Assembly: GCA_030840415.1 (NCBI GenBank)
Contig: JAVEEO010000154.1
Coordinates: forward strand, 1-10,572
Length of the DNA stretch: 10,572 bases
Reading direction: 5' to 3'
DNA from: Pseudonocardiales bacterium
GTDB taxonomy: Bacteria > Actinomycetota > Actinomycetes > Mycobacteriales > Jatrophihabitantaceae
Both the position numbers and the translations under genes were made by a program. The notes under the pieces were generated by a model. It did not search any database. It was not told the DNA's origin and saw only the letters and a list, made by a program, of their open reading frames with translations. Shown in pieces: positions 1 through 5,797 of the stretch. The first letter of the stretch is position 1. Each line of letters opens with the position of its first letter.

Positions 1-1078
1 TCAGCCTGCCGTCGTTGGCCACCGCGGCCGAGATCATCGCCGCCTGCAAGGGAGTGATCCGGACGTCGCGCTGGCCGATGCTGGACTGGGCCAGCGCCGC
101 CCGGTCCACGATCGGTCCGACCGACGAGCCGGCCACCTTGACCGGCACGTCGAGCTCGCTGTCGTCGATGCCGAACAGCGCCGCCTGCTGCTTGACGGTG
201 TCAGTACCCAGGTCCAGGCCCAGCTGGGCGAAGGCGGTGTTGCAGGAGATGGTGAGCGCGTGGTCGAGGGTGTCGGTCTTGCCGTCGGCGCACTGCTCGC
301 CGCCGAAGTTGCGCAGCTGGGTACGGGTCTGCGGCAGGGTCAGCGAGTTCACCGCCGGGATCCGGGTCTGCGGCGTCCGGCCGTTCTTCAGCGCGGCGCT
401 GGCCACCACCACCTTGAACACCGACCCCGGGGGGTAGGTCACGTTGAAGGCCCGGTTCAACAGTGGGTTGTCGGGGTCGGCGTTGTAGCGCTTGTACGCG
501 GCCTGGATCTTGTCCGGCGAGTGCGAGCTCAGCAGGTTCGGGTCGTAGGACGGGGTGCTGACCGCGGCCAGGATCGCCCCGGTCGCCGGATCAAGGGCCA
601 CCACCGCCCCGCGCCGGGCGCCCATCGCCTGGTACGCCGCCGCCTGGGCCTGCTTGTTGATGGTGAGCAGGACATTGCCGCCGCGGGTGTCCCGGCCGGT
701 CAGCAGGTTGGTCAGCCGCTGCACGAAGAGCCGGTCGTCGGTGCCGGCCAGCACCCCGTTCTCGGCCGACTCGATGGCGGTATTGCCGTAGTAGAGCGAG
801 TTGAACCCGGTCACCGGCGCGTACACCGCACCGCCGGAGTACTTGCGCAGGTACATCAGCGCGTCCTTGGTCGGCACCGACTCGGCCACCGGCGTTCCCG
901 AGCCCTGCAGGACGATGGAGCCGCGCTGGCGCTTGTACTCGTCCAGCACGGTGCGCCGGTTGGCGCTGTTCTCCTGGTAGTGGTCGGCCTTGATCACCTG
1001 CACCCAGTTCAGGTTCAGCACCACCGCCAGCAGCAGCAGCCCGACGAACACCCCGACCCGCCGGATCGGCCGGTTCAC
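1..1078 (-). CDS. pbpA: Class B penicillin-binding protein PbpA (peptidoglycan transpeptidase), C-terminus outside window
   Basis: Peptide cross-linking enzyme of the elongation machinery; it works outside the membrane with its SEDS partner RodA, encoded just upstream. The 359 codons present start with a short basic tail and one membrane segment (about residues 7-25), followed by a non-catalytic domain and the start of the transpeptidase domain. The nucleophile motif YPPGSVFK puts the active serine at residue 219 and lysine at 222; the second motif is S278-C279-N280. The third motif (KTG) and about 130 residues expected from the usual length near 490 lie beyond base 1. The start is a GTG at 1078-1076 that overlaps the rodA stop as GTGA, which fits translational coupling and gives an N-terminus like mycobacterial PbpA. 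In relatives pknA and pknB follow. Family assignment is firm; the C-terminal end cannot be judged. Confidence 0.95.
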   Translation of the reverse strand, partial: MNRPIRRVGVFVGLLLLAVVLNLNWVQVIKADHYQENSANRRTVLDEYKRQRGSIVLQGSGTPVAESVPTKDALMYLRKYSGGAVYAPVTGFNSLYYGNTAIESAENGVLAGTDDRLFVQRLTNLLTGRDTRGGNVLLTINKQAQAAAYQAMGARRGAVVALDPATGAILAAVSTPSYDPNLLSSHSPDKIQAAYKRYNADPDNPLLNRAFNVTYPPGSVFKVVVASAALKNGRTPQTRIPAVNSLTLPQTRTQLRNFGGEQCADGKTDTLDHALTISCNTAFAQLGLDLGTDTVKQQAALFGIDDSELDVPVKVAGSSVGPIVDRAALAQSSIGQRDVRITPLQAAMISAAVANDGRL

Positions 1079-2478
1079 GAGCCACCACCGGCCTGGATCG
1101 GCACCGGCCCGCTGTCGGTGGTGACCGCCGACGGCGGCGTGGTCGGCGGCCGGCGGGCGGCGTCGGAGACCCGCAGCAACAGGGCCAGCAGGCCGAAGTT
1201 GGCCACCAGCGACGAGCCGCCGTAGGACAGGAACGGGGTGGTCAGTCCGGTCTCGGGCAGCAACCGCGAGATGCCGCCGGCCACCACGAACAGCTGCAGC
1301 CCGAACGAGAACGACAGGCCGGTGACCAGCAGCTTGCCGAACGAGTCCCGCACCGCCAGCGCGGTGGCGAAACCGCGCGAGAGCATCACCAGGTAGATCC
1401 CCAGGATGGCGACCAGCCCGAACAGGCCGATCTCCTCACCGAACGAGGACAGGATGAAGTCGGACTTGGCGACCGGCACCAGCTCGGGGCGGCCACCGCC
1501 CAGGCCGGCCCCGAACAGGCCGCCGGTGCCCAGCCCGAACAGCGACTGGCTCATCTGGTAGCCCTCGTCCTGCAGGTAGTCGAAGACGTGCAGCCACACC
1601 GTCACCCGTTGCTTCACGGTGCCGAACAGCTCGTAGGACAGCACGCACCCACCGGCGAACAGCAGTACGCCGATGATCACCCAGCTGACCCGCTCGGTGG
1701 CCACGTAGAGCAGCACCACGAACAACCCGAAGAACATCAGCGAGGTGCCCAGGTCGTGGTTGCGCACCAGCACGCCGATGCTGATCAGCCAGGCGACCAG
1801 CACCGGGCCGAGGTCGCGGCCGCGCGGCAGGTCGACTCCCAGCAACCGGCGGCCGGCCAGCGACAGCACGTCGCGCTTGTCGACCAGGTAGGACGCGGCG
1901 AAGATGGTCAGCAGCACCTTGGCGATCTCGCCGGGCTGGATCGAGAAGCCGGCGATCCGGATCCAGATCCGGGCACCATTCACCTCGCTGTACTGGGCGG
2001 GCAGCACCGCCGGCAGCATCAGCAGGAACAGCCCGATCAGGGCCAGGGTGTAGGCGTAGCGCGACAGCATCCGGTGGTCGCGGATCACCAGCAGCACCAC
2101 CAGGAACACCGCCAGTCCGAGGAAGGCCCAGACCACCTGGCTGGCCGCGGCGACGCCGGTGTAGGTGGTGCCGTTCTCGGCGGCCTGCTGGGCAAGTCCC
2201 AGGTCCAGGCGATGGATCATCACCAGGCCCAGCCCCACCAGCAGCAGCGCGCACGGCAGCAGCAGCGGATCGGCGTAGCGGGCGCTCCGCCGGATCGCCA
2301 GGTGGCAGGCCAGCCCGATCGCCAGCACCACCAGCGGATAGGTCACCACGTGGTCGGAGACCTTGTTGGCACGGGTGATCTCGACGAACGTCTCGGCGCA
2401 GGCCACGATCAGGGTCGCCGCGAACACGAACAGCAGTTCGATGCCGCGCCGGGTCGCCGGCCGGTTCGGCCTGCTCAT
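1075..2478 (-). CDS. rodA: SEDS-family peptidoglycan glycosyltransferase RodA
   Basis: Polytopic membrane enzyme that polymerises lipid II into glycan strands, paired with the transpeptidase PbpA. The 467-aa product has about ten or more hydrophobic segments. FtsW/RodA/SpoVE landmarks are GARIWIRI...SIQPGEIAK (168-187), the loop RNHDLGTS with the presumed catalytic Asp242, and the C-terminal TTPFLSYGGSS (413-423). The last 25 residues are a Pro/Thr-rich cytoplasmic tail. The frame is open upstream to 2790, but the ATG at 2478 is preferred: it yields the family's usual length (about 470), follows a weak AAGG site by 7 nt, and the upstream extension is Arg-rich, resembles no SEDS protein and would overlap the end of pstP. 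Its stop overlaps the pbpA GTG. It is translated just after a possible 27-codon ORF. Confidence 0.95.
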   Translation of the reverse strand: MSRPNRPATRRGIELLFVFAATLIVACAETFVEITRANKVSDHVVTYPLVVLAIGLACHLAIRRSARYADPLLLPCALLLVGLGLVMIHRLDLGLAQQAAENGTTYTGVAAASQVVWAFLGLAVFLVVLLVIRDHRMLSRYAYTLALIGLFLLMLPAVLPAQYSEVNGARIWIRIAGFSIQPGEIAKVLLTIFAASYLVDKRDVLSLAGRRLLGVDLPRGRDLGPVLVAWLISIGVLVRNHDLGTSLMFFGLFVVLLYVATERVSWVIIGVLLFAGGCVLSYELFGTVKQRVTVWLHVFDYLQDEGYQMSQSLFGLGTGGLFGAGLGGGRPELVPVAKSDFILSSFGEEIGLFGLVAILGIYLVMLSRGFATALAVRDSFGKLLVTGLSFSFGLQLFVVAGGISRLLPETGLTTPFLSYGGSSLVANFGLLALLLRVSDAARRPPTTPPSAVTTDSGPVPIQAGGGS

Positions 2479-2558
2479 GGCCGGACCTTGCTCTTCGCGC
2501 AAGCGCTCATCGCGGGATTCGCTCCGCTCATGGCCAGCCCTTGCTCTTCGGCGCTCAT
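2473..2558 (-). repeat. Two imperfect tandem copies of an ATGAGC-containing element
   Basis: Read on the minus strand, copy 1 (2558-2511) and copy 2 (2510-2473) share ATGAGCGC, then GAAGAGCAAGG, then GGCCATGAGC; copy 2 has 5 extra bases between the first two blocks. Each copy ends with AAGG, 7 nt, ATGAGC, that is, a weak ribosome site and a start codon; the second such start is the rodA start. The stretch GGAGCGAATC between copies resembles short dispersed sequences I recall near gene starts in some actinomycetes, but this cannot be verified here. Confidence 0.6.
2475..2558 (-). CDS. Possible 27-aa coupling ORF between pstP and rodA
   Basis: A tiny reading frame exactly fills the pstP-rodA gap. 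Its ATG (2558-2556) overlaps the pstP stop as ATGA, and its TGA (2477-2475) overlaps the rodA ATG as ATGA. The 27-aa peptide begins MSAEEQGLAMSG and ends KSKVRP; it has no recognisable domain or membrane segment. A purine-rich GGGGGTGG lies about 7 nt upstream inside pstP. The likely role, if translated, is to carry ribosomes from pstP to rodA rather than to make a useful peptide. The sequence is internally duplicated (see the repeat entry), so the open frame could also be a by-product of a repeat insertion. No homologue comes to mind. Confidence 0.4.
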   Translation of the reverse strand: MSAEEQGLAMSGANPAMSACAKSKVRP

Positions 2559-3964
2559 CGGCAGTCCACCCCCGGTACCGGGGTGTTCGACGGGGTGGGC
2601 GCGGCGACCGGGATGCTGGGAGTCGGGGTGGCCGACGGCTTGACCGGGGCGCTGGTCGCGGCCCGGGTCGAGGACCGGCTGACCGGCTTGGTCGGCGTCC
2701 GAGCGCTCGACGTTGCCGCGGTCCGGCTCGGCGTCCGGCTCGGGGTGGCCGTCGGCGCCGGCGTCGGCGCTGTCGGTGTCGCGCTGGCAACCGGGCATGG
2801 CGGCTTGAGCTCGTCGGCCAGCCGGCGCAGGATCGCGTCGGCGTCCGCGCGGCTGTTGGCGGTGATGCCGTTGAGCACCTGGCCGCTGGCGGACTGGGTC
2901 AGGTCGTCGACCTTGAGGTCGCTGTTCTCGATCACCGAGTACAGGCTGACCGGCCCGAAGTGCGCGTTCACCCCGCGGAACACCGCCACCTCGTTGCCGT
3001 CCCGGCCGACGAAGTACTGCTTCTGGGTCCACAGGTAACCGGCCACCGCCGCCGCGACCAGCAGCAGCGCGGCGCCGGCGGCGACCAGCCAGCGCCGCCG
3101 GGGCCGGTGGTGCTGGACGGCGGGCTCGGCCACCGGCTCCGGACCCGACATCCGGGCCGCCCGGGCCGCTGGGGAGTTCGAGCCGGAGTCCATCGCCTCG
3201 GACCGGTCGCTCACCGCGCCGCCCACGATCGGCAGGTCGTCGCCCTGGGACTCGTCCACCACGTCGGCGACGATGCAGGTGACGTTGTCCGGGCCGCCGC
3301 CGCGCAGCGCCAGCTCGACCAGTCGGTCGGCGCAGCCCTGCGGGGTGCCCGAGGCCAGCGCCTCGAGCAGGGTGGGGGCGGTGACGACGTCGCTGAGGCC
3401 GTCGCTGCACAGCAGGTAGCGGTCGCCCTTGCGGGCCTCCCGGATCGAGATGTCGGGATCGACCTCGGTGCCGTTGAGGGCGCGCAGGATCACCGACTTG
3501 CGCGGGTGGTGCGAGGCCTCGTCGGCGGTGAGCTTGCCCGAGTCGACGAGGGACTGGACGTAGGTGTCGTCGTGGGTGATCTGGCTAAGCTGGCCGGCCC
3601 GCAGCAGGTAGGCGCGGGAGTCGCCGACGTGCATCAGCGCGATCCGGCTGCCGGCGAACCGAATCGCGGTGAGGGTGGTGCCCATCCCCTCCAGCGCCGG
3701 ATTCTCGTGCACCGCGTGGGCCAGCGCCGCGGTCGCGTCGGCAACGGTGTCGCGCAGCGCGCCGATCAGGTCGCTGATCGGGCGGTCCTCGTCCAGGCTC
3801 TCCATGGTGCCGATGACGATCTTGGACGCCACCTCGCCGGCCGCGTGGCCGCCCATCCCGTCGGCGATCGCCAGCAGCCGGGGCCCGGCGTAGACCGAGT
3901 CCTCGTTGTTGCCCCGGACCAGGCCACGGTCCGAGCGCACCGCGTACCTGAGGGTCAGCGCCAT
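2555..3964 (-). CDS. pstP: PP2C-family serine/threonine protein phosphatase PstP
   Basis: Mn/Mg-dependent phosphatase that reverses phosphorylation by the PknA/PknB kinases and acts on their cell-wall and division substrates at the inner face of the membrane. The 469-aa product has an N-terminal PP2C domain (1-235) with RGNNEDS (17-23), ADGMGGHAAGE with Asp35 (34-44), MHVGDSRAY (111-119), CSDGLSD with Asp188 and GGPDNVT with Asp226. These aspartates correspond with a constant offset of three to the metal-binding D38, D191 and D229 of the M. tuberculosis enzyme. A basic stretch (RPRRR) precedes one membrane helix (about 292-312). The external part (313-469) ends in a long Thr/Pro/Ser-rich tail from about 393. 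The start is 4 nt after the fhaB stop; the stop overlaps the following short ORF. M. tuberculosis PstP is somewhat longer (514 aa); the difference is mostly in linker and tail. Confidence 0.96.
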   Translation of the reverse strand: MALTLRYAVRSDRGLVRGNNEDSVYAGPRLLAIADGMGGHAAGEVASKIVIGTMESLDEDRPISDLIGALRDTVADATAALAHAVHENPALEGMGTTLTAIRFAGSRIALMHVGDSRAYLLRAGQLSQITHDDTYVQSLVDSGKLTADEASHHPRKSVILRALNGTEVDPDISIREARKGDRYLLCSDGLSDVVTAPTLLEALASGTPQGCADRLVELALRGGGPDNVTCIVADVVDESQGDDLPIVGGAVSDRSEAMDSGSNSPAARAARMSGPEPVAEPAVQHHRPRRRWLVAAGAALLLVAAAVAGYLWTQKQYFVGRDGNEVAVFRGVNAHFGPVSLYSVIENSDLKVDDLTQSASGQVLNGITANSRADADAILRRLADELKPPCPVASATPTAPTPAPTATPSRTPSRTAATSSARTPTKPVSRSSTRAATSAPVKPSATPTPSIPVAAPTPSNTPVPGVDCR

Positions 3965-3968
3965 GCGT

Positions 3969-4445
3969 TCATCGAAGTTCCATGGCGGTCTTGCCGATCC
4001 GGATCACCACGCCCGCCTCCAGCGGGAGCGGGCCGGTGACCTTGGTCTGGCCGACGTAGGTGCCGTTGGTCGAACCGAGGTCCTCCAGGTACCAGACGCC
4101 GTTGTTCTCGCTGATCCGGGCGTGCCGGGTCGAGGCGTAGTCGTCGGTCAGCACCAGGGTGGAGTCGTTGGCGCGGCCGATCAGGATCGGCTTGCCGGTC
4201 AGCGCCACCCGGGTGCCGGCCAGGCTGCCCTCGGTGACGATCAACTGGGAGAGCCCGCCCCGGCCCGGCCGGGTCTCCGCGGCGGCCCGGCCCTTCTTGG
4301 ACTTGGGCTTGGCCGGTACCGGCACTCGGGGGGCGCCGGCGGTGCGCAGTTCCATCCGGATCACCCGGACCATGCTGTACAGGAAGAGCCAGAGCAGCGC
4401 CAGGAAGGCGAAGCGCATCAGCTGGATCGCCAGTGGCGAGGTCAA
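3969..4445 (-). CDS. fhaB: Membrane-anchored FHA-domain protein FhaB (FipA)
   Basis: Phosphothreonine-binding adaptor; the mycobacterial homologue FipA links the cell-division proteins FtsZ and FtsQ in a PknA-dependent way. The 158-aa product has one N-terminal membrane segment (about 7-28), a basic linker rich in Lys/Pro/Arg (38-62) and a C-terminal FHA domain (about 66-158). FHA landmarks are LIGRA (88-92), STRHARI (105-111) and LGSTNGTY (123-130), covering the phosphopeptide-binding Arg, Ser, His and Asn. The start is TTG at 4445-4443, overlapping the fhaA stop as TTGA; this start gives an N-terminus aligning with mycobacterial FhaB (155 aa), whereas the next ATG (residue 10) would cut into the membrane segment. 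It is followed after 4 nt by pstP. Confidence 0.95.
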   Translation of the reverse strand: MTSPLAIQLMRFAFLALLWLFLYSMVRVIRMELRTAGAPRVPVPAKPKSKKGRAAAETRPGRGGLSQLIVTEGSLAGTRVALTGKPILIGRANDSTLVLTDDYASTRHARISENNGVWYLEDLGSTNGTYVGQTKVTGPLPLEAGVVIRIGKTAMELR

Positions 4446-5356
4446 CTGTCGTCCTCGGAGAACACCAGCCGGGTGTGCCCGACCCGGATCACGTCGCCGT
4501 GCTGCAGCGGCTGGCTGCGGACCGGGTGGCCGTTGACCGAGGTGCCGTTGGTGGAGCCGAGGTCATAGACCGTGACGTGGCCGTCGGCGACGTGGACGTC
4601 GGCGTGCCGGCGCGAGACACCCTGGTCCAGCAGCTGCAGGTCCGAGTCGGTGCCGCGGCCGACGATGTTGCTGCCCGGCTTGAGGTAGGCCACCTTGGGG
4701 GTGCCGTCCACCGAGAGCCGGGGCTGGTAGGCCGGCCGGGGCGGTGGCTGGGTGTGGGTCGGCTGGGCCTGCGGGGAGTACTGGGTGGGCGCCGGGTCCT
4801 CCCGACGCGGGGCTTGCGGGGGCGCTTGCCGGGCCGGCGTGCCGGCTACCGCAACCTGGGGCGGGGCCGGCGGTGCTTGCGGCGGGCCCTGCGGGGGCGA
4901 GCCGTAGGGCTGCAGGTACTCGCCCGGGCGGCCGGCGACCACCGGCATCGACATCGAGTCCATCGGCCGGCGGCGCGGCGGCGCCTGTGGCTCCATCCGG
5001 GACGCGACCCCGAACACGCCGGTGTGCAGCGCCTGGTCGCGGGCCAGGTAGACCTCGATGTCACCGATGGTGGCCAGGCTGTTGTCGTCGAGGTACTCCT
5101 GCACCAGCTCGGCCAGCGACCGGGTCAGCTGGACCTCCCAGGGGGCCAGCCGTTCGTAGTCGGAGGTGCCCAGGGTGACCCGGTAGCGGTTGGGCACCAG
5201 CACCTGGCCGTTGCCCATCACGGCTTTCTTGTCCATCGCCTCGCGCTGCAGGGCGTTGCCGATTTCGACCGGTTCGACCTGTCCCTTGAACACCCGTGCG
5301 AAGGCCGCGCCGACCATGCTCTCGAGCCGTCGTTCGAAACGCTGCGCGAGGCTCAT
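4442..5356 (-). CDS. fhaA: FHA-domain protein FhaA with N-terminal DUF3662-type domain
   Basis: Soluble adaptor of PknB signalling; in mycobacteria it binds the phosphorylated pseudokinase domain of the lipid II flippase-related MviN and restrains peptidoglycan synthesis. The 304-aa product has the FhaA N-terminal domain (1 to about 118; begins MSLAQRFERRLESMV), a disordered Pro/Gln/Ala-rich linker (about 122-213) and a C-terminal FHA domain (about 222-304). Binding residues are visible in VGRGTDSD (232-239), SRRHADV (248-254) and LGSTNGTSV (266-274). The mycobacterial protein is far longer (527 aa), almost all from the linker. This is the first gene of the minus-strand operon: an AGAGGAG ribosome site lies 10 nt before the ATG. 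The stop overlaps the fhaB TTG. Confidence 0.95.
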   Translation of the reverse strand: MSLAQRFERRLESMVGAAFARVFKGQVEPVEIGNALQREAMDKKAVMGNGQVLVPNRYRVTLGTSDYERLAPWEVQLTRSLAELVQEYLDDNSLATIGDIEVYLARDQALHTGVFGVASRMEPQAPPRRRPMDSMSMPVVAGRPGEYLQPYGSPPQGPPQAPPAPPQVAVAGTPARQAPPQAPRREDPAPTQYSPQAQPTHTQPPPRPAYQPRLSVDGTPKVAYLKPGSNIVGRGTDSDLQLLDQGVSRRHADVHVADGHVTVYDLGSTNGTSVNGHPVRSQPLQHGDVIRVGHTRLVFSEDDS

Positions 5357-5366
5357 CGCCGCGGTA

Positions 5367-5375
5367 CTCCTCTCT
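5367..5375 (-). promoter_or_regulatory. Ribosome-binding site of fhaA
   Basis: On the minus strand AGAGAGGAG lies 10 nt before the fhaA ATG (5356). It is the strongest Shine-Dalgarno-like sequence in the operon and fixes the start of its first gene. The other operon genes have weak sites and overlap their neighbours, which suggests most ribosomes enter here. Confidence 0.7.
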
Positions 5376-5404
5376 ATGGTGCTCAGTGGCGCATCCGTGG
5401 CGTC

Positions 5405-5446
5405 CTGGTTGCGGGCCTGCTCGGGCTGGTTGCGGGCCTGCTCGGG
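5405..5446. repeat. Perfect 21-bp tandem duplication upstream of fhaA
   Basis: Two identical adjacent 21-bp units (5405-5425 and 5426-5446), each starting CTGGTTGCGG and ending CTGCTCGGG on the plus strand. They lie 49-90 bp upstream of the fhaA start, within the 189-bp region that must contain the operon's promoter and the tRNA promoter. Identity of the copies points to a recent duplication or a maintained double binding site. Confidence 0.85.
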
Positions 5447-5513
5447 CCCGGGTACGCCGTTGATGGTATCCGCGAGCGGGGTCCCGGGCCCTGCAGGGAC
5501 GTCGGAGGTGTCG

Positions 5514-5522
5514 TGCTAATCT
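5514..5522 (+). promoter_or_regulatory. Candidate extended -10 element of the tRNA-Leu gene
   Basis: TG, one base, then TAATCT (hexamer 5517-5522) fits the extended -10 pattern TGnTAnnnT and lies 23 bp before the mature tRNA 5' end, predicting a short 5' leader. No -35 resembling TTGACA is visible 16-18 bp upstream, as is common for extended -10 promoters. In this GC-rich region the TA-rich hexamer stands out, but it is a single motif match. Confidence 0.4.
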
Positions 5523-5545
5523 GGGCCGTCTTCACAAGGCGCCTC

Positions 5546-5628
5546 GGGCAAGTGGCGGAATGGCAGACGCGCACGGTTCAGGTCCGTGTGTCCGTAAGGA
5601 CGTGGGGGTTCAACTCCCCCCTTGCCCA
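5546..5628 (+). tRNA. tRNA-Leu, anticodon CAG
   Basis: An 83-nt class II tRNA folds fully. The acceptor stem is GGGCAAG (5546-5552) with CTTGCCC (5621-5627) and discriminator A5628. The D arm has GCG/CGC flanking a loop with AATGGCAGA. The anticodon stem CACGG/CCGTG encloses TTCAGGT, with the anticodon CAG at 5579-5581, reading CUG leucine codons. The long variable arm pairs GTCC with GGAC (about 5590-5601), as expected for Leu. The T arm is GGGGG TTCAACT CCCCC (5604-5620). CCA is not encoded: the bases after A5628 are CCCA. M. tuberculosis also has a tRNA-Leu gene (leuT) upstream of fhaA in the same divergent orientation. Confidence 0.97.
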
Positions 5629-5715
5629 CCCATGCAGCCGCTGTCGGACGAGCAGGTCGAGCAGTTGGCCTGCTTGCTCCGGTACGCGAGCACATGCGCG
5701 CGGCCCCTCCGCGCT

Positions 5716-5734
5716 CGGCGACCGGTCGTCGCCG
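5716..5734. terminator. GC-rich hairpin between tRNA-Leu and the convergent uvrA-like gene
   Basis: CGGCGAC (5716-5722) pairs perfectly with GTCGCCG (5728-5734) around a 5-nt loop. It is 88 bp after the tRNA end and 64 bp beyond the stop of the convergent uvrA-like gene, a position where a bidirectional terminator would be useful. No T tract follows on either strand, so it would have to be a U-less actinomycete-type terminator; in such GC-rich DNA a 7-bp stem also occurs by chance. Confidence 0.3.
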
Positions 5735-5797
5735 CCGGGCCGCCCCGCGGCCAGCGCCTGACCGAACGTAGAGCGGCCCCGCAGGCTGCCGATCTCG

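Noticed and set aside
260..1225. Plus-strand open frame of 321 codons opposite pbpA
   Set aside because: The minus strand encodes PbpA with SVFK and SCN motifs; the plus-strand product is low complexity.
2479..2790. Longer rodA start up to 2790
   Set aside because: Adds 104 Arg/Pro-rich residues overlapping the 3' end of pstP; the shorter form has the usual RodA length and N-terminus.
2363..4039. Long plus-strand open frame across rodA and pstP
   Set aside because: Antisense to two clearly recognised genes and compositionally a GC-rich shadow.
5463..5468. TACCAT on the minus strand as a -10 for fhaA
   Set aside because: No -35-like sequence at the right distance and only a partial match; the fhaA promoter is not assigned.
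5489..5498. Perfect 10-bp palindrome CCCTGCAGGG upstream of the tRNA promoter
   Set aside because: Short GC-rich palindromes are frequent here, and no second copy or partner site was seen.
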